Assembly: GCA_035500455.1 (NCBI GenBank)
Contig: DATJXG010000440.1
Span: 1 to 29,337, forward strand
Length of the DNA stretch: 29,337 nucleotides
Direction: 5' to 3'
Origin: DATJXG01 sp035500455
GTDB lineage: Bacteria; Acidobacteriota; Terriglobia; Terriglobales; Acidobacteriaceae
Shown here in pieces: positions 1 through 7,708 of the stretch (positions within the stretch are counted from its first letter, which is position 1; each line of letters opens with the position of its first letter). A program made the translations under genes and the position numbers. The notes beneath the pieces are model-generated. The model did not search any database. It worked only from the letters and a program-made list of their open reading frames with translations, and was not told the origin of the DNA.

Positions 1-36
1 GCCTCCGTGCATAACACGGCGCTCGGCAGTTACTCA

Positions 37-1584
37 TCAGCGTAAGTTGCCGAGAAATGCCTCCAGCGCTCCATACGCAGTCACGCGGCCATCCTTATCA
101 AGAAAGGCGCAGTCATAAATCAGATCATTGATATTCGCTCCTGCCGATGGCTTCCGCGCCCATGCCAGTAACGCTGGCCGTCCGCCGCGCCGCACAATGT
201 AAGCCTTCTCCTCGTCCCGCAGCCGCTGTTTAAACGTCCCCAGCTTTGTGGCCAGCCTGAATCGAGGACACTCGAGATGCAATTCAGCGAGGTCCGCGAG
301 TTGCGCCTCTTTGACCTGAACCTCCGCAGCGGCAGCCTCGATCTTCGCCCCGGCCTCTGGTTGCCGCCGCAGCAATGCTGAGGATTCCGTAATCCAACTT
401 CGTGAATATTTCGCCGCGCGGTAGGCCTTCGACCACCCGCGGATTGCCTGCTTCAGTTTCGTCGCAGGTCCGACGAGTTTGCCTTGCGCCTTCCTGCCGA
501 CCCGCCGAACCCTACCCTGAATGCTCGGCCTTTCAATGTATGCGGTGAAATTGGGCTTGAAGTGGTTGGCGAATCTGCTCTTGTAAAATTCCTCTCCAAC
601 AGAGAAGTCGAATTCCCGCGTGACGCGATCTGCAGCGTACAAAAAGAGCTGCCGCATCAGCACCTCACCGGCAGAGTAATCCCATGCATCCACGTTAAAT
701 GTCTGCTGATACATAGTGAACTTTCCGTTGGCCTCGAAACCCAGGTGATATGCCAGTGGCCGCCCGTCCCACTCCAGCACGAAGAATCGAAGATACTTCT
801 GCAGCTCACTCTCTTCCGCCAACGCGTTCAGCAGCGCGGTGAACTCCGGGCGCAGGCAACTGCTCTCCTCCGCAAGCAGCTCACGGCGCAAGATCTGTTG
901 GCGGACGAAATCCGGAAGGCACTTCTCAATCTCCTCCCTGCTCCTGAGCAGATTGAACTTCACGGGAGCGGTCTTCTGCAGTTTGGTCTCATGACGCCGC
1001 AGGTGTTTCTTGTCGGCAAGCTTCCTCAACAAGCCGGATTCCTTTTCAAGAAGCACCGTCGGGCACGGACTCGCCGGAATCACTGCCAAATAATCGCGAA
1101 CACTCTGCAGTTGCTTCCAATGGCGTGCAACCCGCGAATTGCAGGAAAGATGTTCCAGCACACACTCATTCCAGTGCTTCATTTGAAAGAGTGCGTCGAT
1201 TGCAGCCGCCAGGCACTGGGCTGTGTCGCGTTCTTCGCAGAGAATGTCGCCGTAGTCCGCTTCAGGCACCGCCATGAACTGAATTCTCCCGCCCCTCCTC
1301 ACCAGTGGAAGAATGGCAGCTACTTCACTGCCATACCAAACCACGGGGGTGCATAGTTCACAACTATGAGAGTTGGCACGCCACCACGCCCGGTTCCAGG
1401 CAAAACTCTGAAAGACTTCGCCTTCGGGATCGGTTCTCCATAAACGGTCCCACTCCGAAGCAAGGCGCTCCAGGTCCGCAAATTGCGTGACGATCTGGCA
1501 TTGAACCTGTCGTCGCGACTCCGCTGGGGCACCCGCTGACGCCAGGTCTATCTCCAGAGCTGCAATAGCATTGTCGGCCGGCAT
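37..1584 (-). CDS. CelD/BcsL-type GNAT acyltransferase of the polysaccharide locus
   Basis: Predicted cytoplasmic 515-residue acyltransferase of the CelD/BcsL group (Acetyltransf_6 type GNAT fold). The family is associated with acylation of sugars or cell-surface polymer precursors; the exact substrate cannot be read here. The core lies at about residues 185-345 and ends in the characteristic block DFSVGEEFYKSRF (326-338). The N-terminal part (about 30-170) matches the usual first half of these proteins. Residues after about 355 form a basic, Ala-rich extension of some 155 residues that I cannot assign and that makes the protein longer than the usual 350-400. The ATG has a GGAG six bases upstream. 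It lies 21 bases after the WecG/TagA-like gene, so the two are probably co-transcribed as the last genes of the locus. Confidence 0.75.
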   Translation of the reverse strand: MPADNAIAALEIDLASAGAPAESRRQVQCQIVTQFADLERLASEWDRLWRTDPEGEVFQSFAWNRAWWRANSHSCELCTPVVWYGSEVAAILPLVRRGGRIQFMAVPEADYGDILCEERDTAQCLAAAIDALFQMKHWNECVLEHLSCNSRVARHWKQLQSVRDYLAVIPASPCPTVLLEKESGLLRKLADKKHLRRHETKLQKTAPVKFNLLRSREEIEKCLPDFVRQQILRRELLAEESSCLRPEFTALLNALAEESELQKYLRFFVLEWDGRPLAYHLGFEANGKFTMYQQTFNVDAWDYSAGEVLMRQLFLYAADRVTREFDFSVGEEFYKSRFANHFKPNFTAYIERPSIQGRVRRVGRKAQGKLVGPATKLKQAIRGWSKAYRAAKYSRSWITESSALLRRQPEAGAKIEAAAAEVQVKEAQLADLAELHLECPRFRLATKLGTFKQRLRDEEKAYIVRRGGRPALLAWARKPSAGANINDLIYDCAFLDKDGRVTAYGALEAFLGNLR

Positions 1585-1605
1585 TTCTTACTCCATTTCC
1601 CCTGG

Positions 1606-2403
1606 TTAATCGAAGCGACGCAAGGACAGTTGTTCGGTCGCCACATGAAACACAAACTGCGACCCATAGATGAGGTACCGTCTCCAAAGACGCCGTGGCT
1701 CGGTGATGAGCCGATAGAACCACTCCAGGCCGTGCTCTCGCATCCAGTATGGCGCCTGCCTGGTGCGGCCCGCATGGAAGTCGAATGCGGCTCCCACCCC
1801 CACTACCACCGGCACGTTTAACCGGGGCCGATTGCGATGCATCCAACGCTCCTGCTTGGGAGTACTTAGCCCAACCCACAACACATCTGGCGCTGCCGCA
1901 TGGATAGTATCTAGTACCACTTCCTCTTCCTTATCGGTAAGGGCCCTGAACGGCGGTGAGTATTCTCCTACGATGTGAGTACCATACTTACTGCCAAGAT
2001 GATGCGTCAGCATGGTCGCTACTCCGGGTGCCCCACCATAAAGGAAGTGCCGGTATGCAGACCCGGTGCTTTCGCAAAAGCTCTGCATCAACTCGGGGCC
2101 GTAAACGCGGCGTTTCAGCGAATGGCCGCGCCGCCTCCCCAGCCACACCAGAGGCATTCCGTCGGGCACTACGAGGTCGGCGGAATTCAGAACCTGTTTG
2201 AAAGAGGAATCGTGTTGCGCCTCGGTGACGCCGTGCATGCCGGTTACCGCAATGTAGTGGCATTCCCGGCGCTCAGCGATCCACTCTCGCATCAGCGCAA
2301 CAACGTCAGGGATTTGTACCGCGCTTACTTTGACTCCTAACACCTTGAAGCTGTCTGTGGTTTGCGGTTGAGCGCGTTGCAGAATTGTCCCTGCTCCCCC
2401 CAT
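1606..2403 (-). CDS. WecG/TagA/CpsF family glycosyltransferase
   Basis: Predicted 265-residue glycosyltransferase of the WecG/TagA/CpsF family (GT26), which adds a sugar such as ManNAc, ManNAcA or glucose to a polyprenyl-linked intermediate at the inner face of the membrane. Visible family blocks are TGMHGVTEA (54-62), VVPDGMPLVW (78-87, with the conserved Asp81), RRVYGPEL (98-105) and a C-terminal GLEWFYRL ... EPRRLWRRY segment. The frame stays open upstream to a GTG at 2502, but that start lies in the stem of an intrinsic terminator. The ATG at 2403 has an AGGGAG about eight bases upstream and is preferred. The donor and acceptor are unknown. It is followed closely by the CelD/BcsL-like gene. 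Confidence 0.85.
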   Translation of the reverse strand: MGGAGTILQRAQPQTTDSFKVLGVKVSAVQIPDVVALMREWIAERRECHYIAVTGMHGVTEAQHDSSFKQVLNSADLVVPDGMPLVWLGRRRGHSLKRRVYGPELMQSFCESTGSAYRHFLYGGAPGVATMLTHHLGSKYGTHIVGEYSPPFRALTDKEEEVVLDTIHAAAPDVLWVGLSTPKQERWMHRNRPRLNVPVVVGVGAAFDFHAGRTRQAPYWMREHGLEWFYRLITEPRRLWRRYLIYGSQFVFHVATEQLSLRRFD

Positions 2404-2453
2404 TGGTGGTGCTCCCTGGTCGGTGAATGACCCGTCATGCTGCGGATGAAATA

Positions 2454-2499
2454 AAAGGAAAAAGGAGAGATTGATTCCGGATGAAGAACCAATCTCTCC
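2454..2499 (-). terminator. Intrinsic terminator after the epimerase gene
   Basis: A perfect 10-bp inverted repeat (GGAGAGATTG at 2464-2473 and CAATCTCTCC at 2490-2499 on the plus strand) encloses a 16-base loop. On the minus strand the stem is followed by a T-rich tract (TTTTTCCTTTTAT, 2451-2463). It starts just beyond the stop codon of the epimerase gene (2505). It is a good Rho-independent terminator or attenuator between that gene and the WecG/TagA-like gene. Confidence 0.75.
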
Positions 2500-2504
2500 C
2501 ACAA

Positions 2505-3515
2505 CTAAGCCGCGAGCACTTCTTGCTCGGCTTTCTCGCGCAGACGGCCGGCCTGGCGCAATTCAGCTTCGATCCACGGGTAAGTGCGCTTCAATCCTTC
2601 ACGAAGCAGAATCGAAGGCTCCCAGCCAAGCACATCCCGCAGGCGGCTGTTGTCGCTGTTTCGGCCGCGCACTCCCTGCGGTCCCTTGAGGTTGTGCGTC
2701 TTCACAACCTGCTTCCCCGCCGCGTCGGCCACCAGATCCACTAATTCGTCGATCGTAACCAGTTCGTCGGTGCCCAGATTCAATGCCTCGGTGTAGTCGG
2801 ATGCCATGATGCGCAACAGTCCCACAACGCAATCGTCCACATACATGAACGAGCGTGTCTGCTGGCCATCCCCCCACACTTCAATCTCGTCGCCGTTCTG
2901 CGCCAGTGCAACCTTCCGGCAGATGGCCGCCGGAGCCTTCTCCTTGCCGCCATCGTAGGTTCCCAGCGGCCCGTACACGTTGTGGAAGCGCACCATGCGG
3001 GTTTCGAACTTATAGTCGTGCCAGTAGTAGCGGCAGAGTTCCTCCGCGTACAGCTTCTCCCAACCATAGCCCGGCTCGGGTTCGGCAGGAAAAGCATCTT
3101 CTTCGCGCAGTGGAACTACGCTCGCGTCCTTCTGCTTGCTTTGCGCATAGACGCACGCGGAGGAAGAAAACAGGAAGCGCTTGATGTCATTCTGCCGGGC
3201 GGCTTCCAGCATGTGCGCGTTGATCAGAATATTGTTGCGCGCGATGTCAGCATGGAAGGCAGTAATGTAGCCAATCCCTCCCATGTCCGCCGCCAGGTTG
3301 TAAACCTGATCGATGTTTCCGCGGGTGGCGGCCAGGCAGGCGTCCCAACGCCGCAGGTCGTGAATTTCGAATTCGTCCGCCGCGGAAGGCTCGTACTCCG
3401 GATGTTTCAGATCGACGCCTCGCACCCAGTGTCCGTCCGCCGCCAGTTGCTTCACGAGGTGATGGCCGATGAATCCGCCGGCGCCGGTTACCAGGATGCG
3501 CTTCTTTGTGCTCAT
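2505..3515 (-). CDS. GDP-mannose 3,5-epimerase homologue (extended SDR)
   Basis: Predicted cytoplasmic 336-residue NAD-dependent epimerase. It closely resembles plant GDP-mannose 3,5-epimerase, which converts GDP-D-mannose to GDP-L-galactose and some GDP-L-gulose. The Rossmann motif TGAGGFIG is at 10-17. The catalytic residues known in Arabidopsis GME (Cys145, Tyr174, Lys178, Lys217) correspond with a constant offset of 24 to Cys121 (SSACVY), Tyr150 and Lys154 (YGWEK), and Lys193 (GGKEKAPA). The family blocks DMGGIGYI, RFHNVYGPLGTYDGG and GVRGRNSDN are also present. The frame extends to 3716, but the ATG at 3515 has an AAGGAG about ten bases upstream and begins exactly at the Rossmann fold. 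It probably supplies an L-sugar nucleotide to the neighbouring glycosyltransferases. Other NDP-sugar epimerase activities cannot be excluded by eye. Confidence 0.85.
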   Translation of the reverse strand: MSTKKRILVTGAGGFIGHHLVKQLAADGHWVRGVDLKHPEYEPSAADEFEIHDLRRWDACLAATRGNIDQVYNLAADMGGIGYITAFHADIARNNILINAHMLEAARQNDIKRFLFSSSACVYAQSKQKDASVVPLREEDAFPAEPEPGYGWEKLYAEELCRYYWHDYKFETRMVRFHNVYGPLGTYDGGKEKAPAAICRKVALAQNGDEIEVWGDGQQTRSFMYVDDCVVGLLRIMASDYTEALNLGTDELVTIDELVDLVADAAGKQVVKTHNLKGPQGVRGRNSDNSRLRDVLGWEPSILLREGLKRTYPWIEAELRQAGRLREKAEQEVLAA

Positions 3516-3709
3516 AGGGAGTGTCTCCTTGAAAGGCTTTAAGATTCGTTGCGTGAAACGGGGTTGCTTGCGGCAATCAACTGCTGCGGTGTGTGAGACG
3601 TTTTTCTCTATCAGAGTGAGGTTGGGTGTTAGCGGCGTGTACAAAATGCACGAAGAATGTTTTGAAAGTACCGAAGTGCAATGTTTTTGTAATTCTGCCC
3701 TGGTAATTG

Positions 3710-3738
3710 TTGACACTATTTAGTGTCTTTGCTAGCCT
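3710..3738 (+). promoter_or_regulatory. Candidate promoter with palindromic operator for the beta-helix genes
   Basis: A perfect -35 hexamer TTGACA (3710-3715) is followed after 17 bases by TAGCCT (3733-3738). The latter is a weak -10, but it is preceded by TG at 3730-3731 as in extended -10 promoters. The -35 overlaps a perfect inverted repeat, GACACTA-TT-TAGTGTC (3712-3727), which would suit a dimeric repressor or activator. Transcription from here would give a leader of about 215 bases before the ATG at 3959. Confidence 0.4.
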
Positions 3739-3930
3739 CCACACATCCCGACAACCTGGAATGTCTTGCACGTGACTTCCGCCCGCGCCAGCGGCTAAGT
3801 GACGTGAGTACGATGCTCCTCTGACCGGCTTCGTTCGTCCGAATGGTCAGATGTACGTGACTGATTGAGACCTATCCAAGACGGTTTCACTCGGGCATTC
3901 TAGACGGGATTTAGCTCCTTTCACTTTCAA

Positions 3931-3936
3931 TATAAC
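3931..3936 (+). promoter_or_regulatory. Possible proximal -10 box
   Basis: TATAAC matches the -10 consensus at five of six positions and would start transcription about 15 bases before the ATG at 3959. There is no recognisable -35 hexamer at 16-18 bases, so it would need an activator or another sigma factor. This is an alternative to the promoter at 3710. Confidence 0.25.
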
Positions 3937-3958
3937 CACCAGACCTCTAGGGGGATTA

Positions 3959-5719
3959 ATGTCGTTGTTGCGCGCAATTGCAAAGGCCAGCGCTGCCTTG
4001 ATCACGCTCGTCATCTCGATGGGCGCGATCTGTGAAGCCGGTACGGTAAACATCTTCCCCGGCGCCAACATCCCTGCTGTAGTAAACGCTTCTCCGGCGG
4101 GCACAACCTTCATCATTCATCCTGGCACGTACCGTCTTGCAAGCCCGATCGTTCCCAAGACCGGCGATATCTTCAGCGGACAAGTTGGTGCGATCCTCAG
4201 CGGCGCCCGCCTGCTCACCACCTTCACTACTTCCAGCTCATATCACCTGGTCACTGGCCAAACTCAGCAAGGCCGCGTAACTATCAGCAACACCATTTGT
4301 GAGGCAGGATATCCCCGCTGCAACTACCCCGAAGATCTTTTCTTCGACAGCAAGCCGTTGATTCATGTCAACAGCCTTGGCGGGGTAGCCCCGGGAAAAT
4401 GGTTCTTCGATTATGCCGCGAACATCATCTACTTCTCCGATAATCCCGCCGGTCACGTAGTCGAGACCAGCGTTCAACCCGCCGCCTTCCAGGGCACGGC
4501 GAACAACGTCACCATCAAAGGCCTGATCATCGAAAAATTCGCCACGCCGGTAATGACCGGCGCCATTTCCGGGGCTGGTACGGGCTTTGGCAATCCTTCC
4601 GCGGGTGCGAACTGGACGATTCAGAGCAACGAGATTCGTTACAACCACAGTGATGGAATCCGGCTCAACTTCGGTTTCCAGATCAATTCCAACAAGATCC
4701 ACAACAACGGCAACCTGGCCATTGGCGGCGGGGTCGGAGGAGGCAACGCCGACGGCACCGGCACCCGCGCGTCGGGCATCGTGATTCAGGGCAACGAAAT
4801 GTCGTATAACAACTACGCGCATTTCTTGCCCCACTATGGCGCCGGCGGCTCCAAGTTCTTCACCAGCCGTGGCATGGTCTTCCGTAATAACTATGTGCAT
4901 AACAACCTCGGCGTCGCCATGCACCTCGACACGGGAAACTATGGCGCCATCTACGATGGCAATACTGTCGCCGATAACTCGGACGAAGGCATCATGCACG
5001 AAATCAGTTTCGGGGCAACGATGCGGAACAACAAGCTGCTCCGCAACGGATATATTTATCCCGACGGGAGTTTCTGGCTTTACGCCGCCAACCTGCTGAG
5101 TGCCACCTCACAGGGCGTGACGGCATATTGCAACACTGTGGAGGTCGCGGCCCAGGGTGGCAACGGCATCAACATCCTTACTCAGCATCGCAACGGTTAT
5201 ATCCCATCGATCAACAATTATTATCACCACAATACTGTTGTCTTCGACGGCAACTCGGGCAATACCGGCGCCGCGCGCGGCGATAAGACCATTGCCGGTT
5301 TCTTCAGCAGCAATAAGTTCGACTACAACACCTACCACATGCCAGCTCTCACCCGGAAGGCGTTCGCCTGGAACGACAAGATGAACACCTTCGCGCAATT
5401 CCAGGCCGCTGGCCAGGATCCGCATGGAACCGCCGATACCAACTACAAGAACCCCATACCGAACGTTTCACTGAGTGCTCCCGCATCCGGAGCCACAGTG
5501 AGCGGAGTGGTAGACGTCAAGGGCACAGTCACCAGTACGGTCGCCTCAAAGGTTGATCTGTACGTTGACTGGGTTTTGAAGCAGAGCACGAGCGGTACGC
5601 CCTTCAGCTTCACCTGGAACGCCGCCAGCGTTCCGCCCGGGTCGCACCTCATCACCGCCATGGTGTACAGCGCGACGGGCACGCGCGCATGCTATGCCGT
5701 GCCGGTAAACGTTCAGTAA
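3959..5719 (+). CDS. Secreted right-handed beta-helix protein with C-terminal Ig-like domain (first paralogue)
   Basis: Predicted secreted 586-residue protein. A Sec signal peptide occupies about residues 1-27 (basic start, hydrophobic core, cleavage near CEA-GT). The body (about 30-490) is a right-handed parallel beta-helix, with many Asn-rich turns such as NKIHNNGN, NNYVHNN and DGNTVADNSDEG, the type of fold used by polysaccharide lyases and epimerases. Residues from about 500 form an Ig-like module of the bacterial Ig type (SAPASGATVSGVVDVKG ...). ATG chosen because AGGGGG sits six bases upstream. It is encoded against the surrounding polysaccharide genes and is followed by a clear paralogue. 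Modification or degradation of the locus's own polymer is inferred from fold and context; I could not identify catalytic residues. Confidence 0.85.
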   Translation: MSLLRAIAKASAALITLVISMGAICEAGTVNIFPGANIPAVVNASPAGTTFIIHPGTYRLASPIVPKTGDIFSGQVGAILSGARLLTTFTTSSSYHLVTGQTQQGRVTISNTICEAGYPRCNYPEDLFFDSKPLIHVNSLGGVAPGKWFFDYAANIIYFSDNPAGHVVETSVQPAAFQGTANNVTIKGLIIEKFATPVMTGAISGAGTGFGNPSAGANWTIQSNEIRYNHSDGIRLNFGFQINSNKIHNNGNLAIGGGVGGGNADGTGTRASGIVIQGNEMSYNNYAHFLPHYGAGGSKFFTSRGMVFRNNYVHNNLGVAMHLDTGNYGAIYDGNTVADNSDEGIMHEISFGATMRNNKLLRNGYIYPDGSFWLYAANLLSATSQGVTAYCNTVEVAAQGGNGINILTQHRNGYIPSINNYYHHNTVVFDGNSGNTGAARGDKTIAGFFSSNKFDYNTYHMPALTRKAFAWNDKMNTFAQFQAAGQDPHGTADTNYKNPIPNVSLSAPASGATVSGVVDVKGTVTSTVASKVDLYVDWVLKQSTSGTPFSFTWNAASVPPGSHLITAMVYSATGTRACYAVPVNVQ

Positions 5720-5728
5720 GCAACTTCG

Positions 5729-5786
5729 ACCGCAGCGCCGTGCAGCCTGTTAAGTTCGGACTGTGTGGCGCTGCGGTTTCCTTCTC
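5729..5786 (+). terminator. Stem-loop between the two beta-helix genes
   Basis: A perfect 11-bp inverted repeat (ACCGCAGCGCC at 5729-5739 and GGCGCTGCGGT at 5767-5777) with a 27-base loop begins ten bases after the first beta-helix stop. It is followed by the pyrimidine-rich TTTCCTTCTCC. It could act as a terminator or attenuator, or as an mRNA-stabilising hairpin. The loop is long and the T tract is interrupted, so termination may be partial. Confidence 0.45.
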
Positions 5787-5904
5787 CCCGCCAATCTCCT
5801 CAGCGCACCGCCTGCCGCTCCGGCTTGAAATTCTCCGGCTGCCTGGCCTGGCCCCTCAGATTCACGCATCTAAAGAACCAGCCGCTTTGCTCCCGAGGTC
5901 CTCC

Positions 5905-7677
5905 ATGTACCGTTATTCAATGCGTCCGGCAAGAGTTGCCCTGGCTCCGGTTCTTCTTTGCGTCTTCATCTGCGGAGTAGCGGCTGTTGCGTCAGGAGCC
6001 GTTGTCGAGATCACGCCGGCAAGCGACATTGCAGCGGTGGTGAACTCTGCGCCGCCTGGCACCAGGTTTAACATTCACCCCGGAACCTACCGCTTGCACG
6101 CTCCCATCGCGGCCAAAAGTGGCGACCTCTTCCACGGCGAAGCGGGCGCTGTTCTCAGCGGCGCGCAACTGCTCTCTGGATTTCATCGCGAAGGCGCGAA
6201 CTACTACGTTGACGGCCAAACCCAGCGCCATCGGGTGAACGTCGAAGGCCCAAAGTGCCTGCCGGATTATCCCCGCTGCGGCTATCCGGAGGATCTCTAC
6301 TTTGACGACAAGCCTCTGCGCCACGTGGATGCGCTCTCGGGGGTGGGCCCGGGAAAGTGGTATTTCGACTACGACCACAGCAGAATCTATTTCGCAGATA
6401 ATCCTGCCGGGCACGTCGTCGAGACCAGCGTCACTCCCGCCGCTTTTCAGCCTGGCCCGGCGAATCGTGTGATCGTCGAAGGACTGGTCATCGAAAAGTT
6501 CGCCACGCCGGTAATGACGGGCGCAGTGGGGGGTGCCGGTACGGGACTCGGATCGCTTGATAAGGGGGCGGACTGGACTATCCGCAACTGTGAGATCCGC
6601 TTCAATCACGGCGACGGCATCCGCGTGAACTTCGGCTGGCAGATCCTGAATAACAACATTCATCACAATGGCAACTTGGGTATTGGGGGTGGGGTCGGCG
6701 GGGGCGAACCCGGTGGCGACGGGACCGCTGACTCGCGAATCCTGATTCAAGGCAACGAAGTCGCGTTCAATAACTATGCGCATGTTAATCCGAAGTTTGG
6801 GGCCGGCGGCATCAAGTTAGTGAAGACCAGGGGACTGATAGTTCGCGGCAACAATTCCCACGATAACGTCGGCTCCGGGATTCATCTCGATATCAACAAT
6901 TACAATGCACTCTACGACGGCAATACCGTCGCTGATAACACGGATCAAGGCATCTTCCACGAAATCAGTTACTCGGCGGTAGTTCGTAATAATAAGCTGC
7001 TGCGCAACGGCAGCATCTACCCTCAGGGCTCGTACTGGCTTTACGCCGCTAACTTGCTTAGCTCCACTTCCCAGGGAGTGGAAGCTTACTGCAACACCAT
7101 CGAGGTTTCAGCGCAAGGCGGTAACGGCGCCGACATGCTGGCGCAGCATCGCGGTGACGCTGTGCCTTCATCAGACAACTATTTCCACCACAATACGATA
7201 CAGTTCGATGGGAACTCCGGCATCACCGGGGCGGCGCGCGAGCGTGGACTCGAAGACTTCTTTAGAAGCAACCATTTTGACTACAACGCCTACTACCTGC
7301 CCGATCTCTCGCGAAAGGCCTTCGCCTGGGGCGACAAGATGAATACGTTCGCTCAGTTTCAGGCAGCTGGCCAGGAAGCTCACGGCTCAGCCAGCGCGAA
7401 GGGCCAAGGCTCGGCGCCCAACATCGTTATTTCTTCCCCCGCCGATCAATCTCAGGTTTCAGGTGCGGTCAACGTGGAAGGGCAAGCCGACGACTCGAAT
7501 TCAATCAGTCAGGTGCAGATTTACCTCGACTGGAAACTCCGCGGCACCGTCCACACCAGTCCGTTCACATTCGCTCTCCAGACCGATGACCTCTCGGGTG
7601 GCCCTCATACCCTCGCGGCGATGGCCTACAACCGCGAAGGCGTCCGCGCCTGCTACGCGATTACCATCGTGAAGTAG
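5905..7677 (+). CDS. Secreted right-handed beta-helix protein with C-terminal Ig-like domain (second paralogue)
   Basis: Predicted secreted 590-residue paralogue of the preceding gene, collinear over its whole length. It has a signal peptide (about 1-32, MYRYSMRPARVALAPVLL core, cleavage near ASG-A). The beta-helix shares long blocks with its partner, including IEKFATPVMTGA, KWYFDY/KWFFDY, DNPAGHVVETSV and RKAFAW.DKMNTFAQFQAAGQ. The Ig-like module is at the C-terminus. The frame is open back to 5689, overlapping the previous gene. The ATG at 5905 has GAGG about six bases upstream, and the resulting signal peptide and length match the paralogue. The 185-base gap holds a strong stem-loop, so this gene may be expressed at a different level. 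It converges on the methyltransferase gene with 31 bases between stops. Substrate unknown. Confidence 0.85.
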   Translation: MYRYSMRPARVALAPVLLCVFICGVAAVASGAVVEITPASDIAAVVNSAPPGTRFNIHPGTYRLHAPIAAKSGDLFHGEAGAVLSGAQLLSGFHREGANYYVDGQTQRHRVNVEGPKCLPDYPRCGYPEDLYFDDKPLRHVDALSGVGPGKWYFDYDHSRIYFADNPAGHVVETSVTPAAFQPGPANRVIVEGLVIEKFATPVMTGAVGGAGTGLGSLDKGADWTIRNCEIRFNHGDGIRVNFGWQILNNNIHHNGNLGIGGGVGGGEPGGDGTADSRILIQGNEVAFNNYAHVNPKFGAGGIKLVKTRGLIVRGNNSHDNVGSGIHLDINNYNALYDGNTVADNTDQGIFHEISYSAVVRNNKLLRNGSIYPQGSYWLYAANLLSSTSQGVEAYCNTIEVSAQGGNGADMLAQHRGDAVPSSDNYFHHNTIQFDGNSGITGAARERGLEDFFRSNHFDYNAYYLPDLSRKAFAWGDKMNTFAQFQAAGQEAHGSASAKGQGSAPNIVISSPADQSQVSGAVNVEGQADDSNSISQVQIYLDWKLRGTVHTSPFTFALQTDDLSGGPHTLAAMAYNREGVRACYAITIVK

Positions 7678-7708
7678 TATGCCGGGCGGAACGCGCATTT
7701 ATGCACTC

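Larger units (their letters stand above)
3516..3958. other. Divergent intergenic region, no gene seen
   Basis: These 443 bases lie between the divergent epimerase and first beta-helix genes. They are more AT-rich than the flanking genes. I see no convincing coding sequence. The region holds a promoter-like sequence with a palindrome (3710-3738), a roughly 220-base leader, and a second possible -10 box close to the beta-helix start. I could not find a convincing minus-strand promoter for the epimerase gene. Confidence 0.6.

Noticed and set aside
5..19. Small hairpin CCGTG-CATAA-CACGG after the acyltransferase gene
   Set aside because: A 5-bp stem at the window edge with no visible T tract; too little sequence to call a terminator.
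484..1356. 290-codon plus-strand frame opposite the acyltransferase gene
   Set aside because: Antisense to a family-supported gene that has a good ribosome binding site; no motif in its product.
3755..3772. Sigma-54-like sequence (TGGAATGTCTTGCA) upstream of the beta-helix genes
   Set aside because: The GG and GC cores are eight bases apart, not the required ten, so it cannot be a standard -24/-12 promoter.
5992..6783. Minus-strand open frame opposite the second beta-helix gene (and a similar one at 4238-4999)
   Set aside because: Both mirror the paralogous beta-helix genes, show Val/Asp/Ala-rich products without family motifs, and owe their similarity to the duplicated genes on the other strand.
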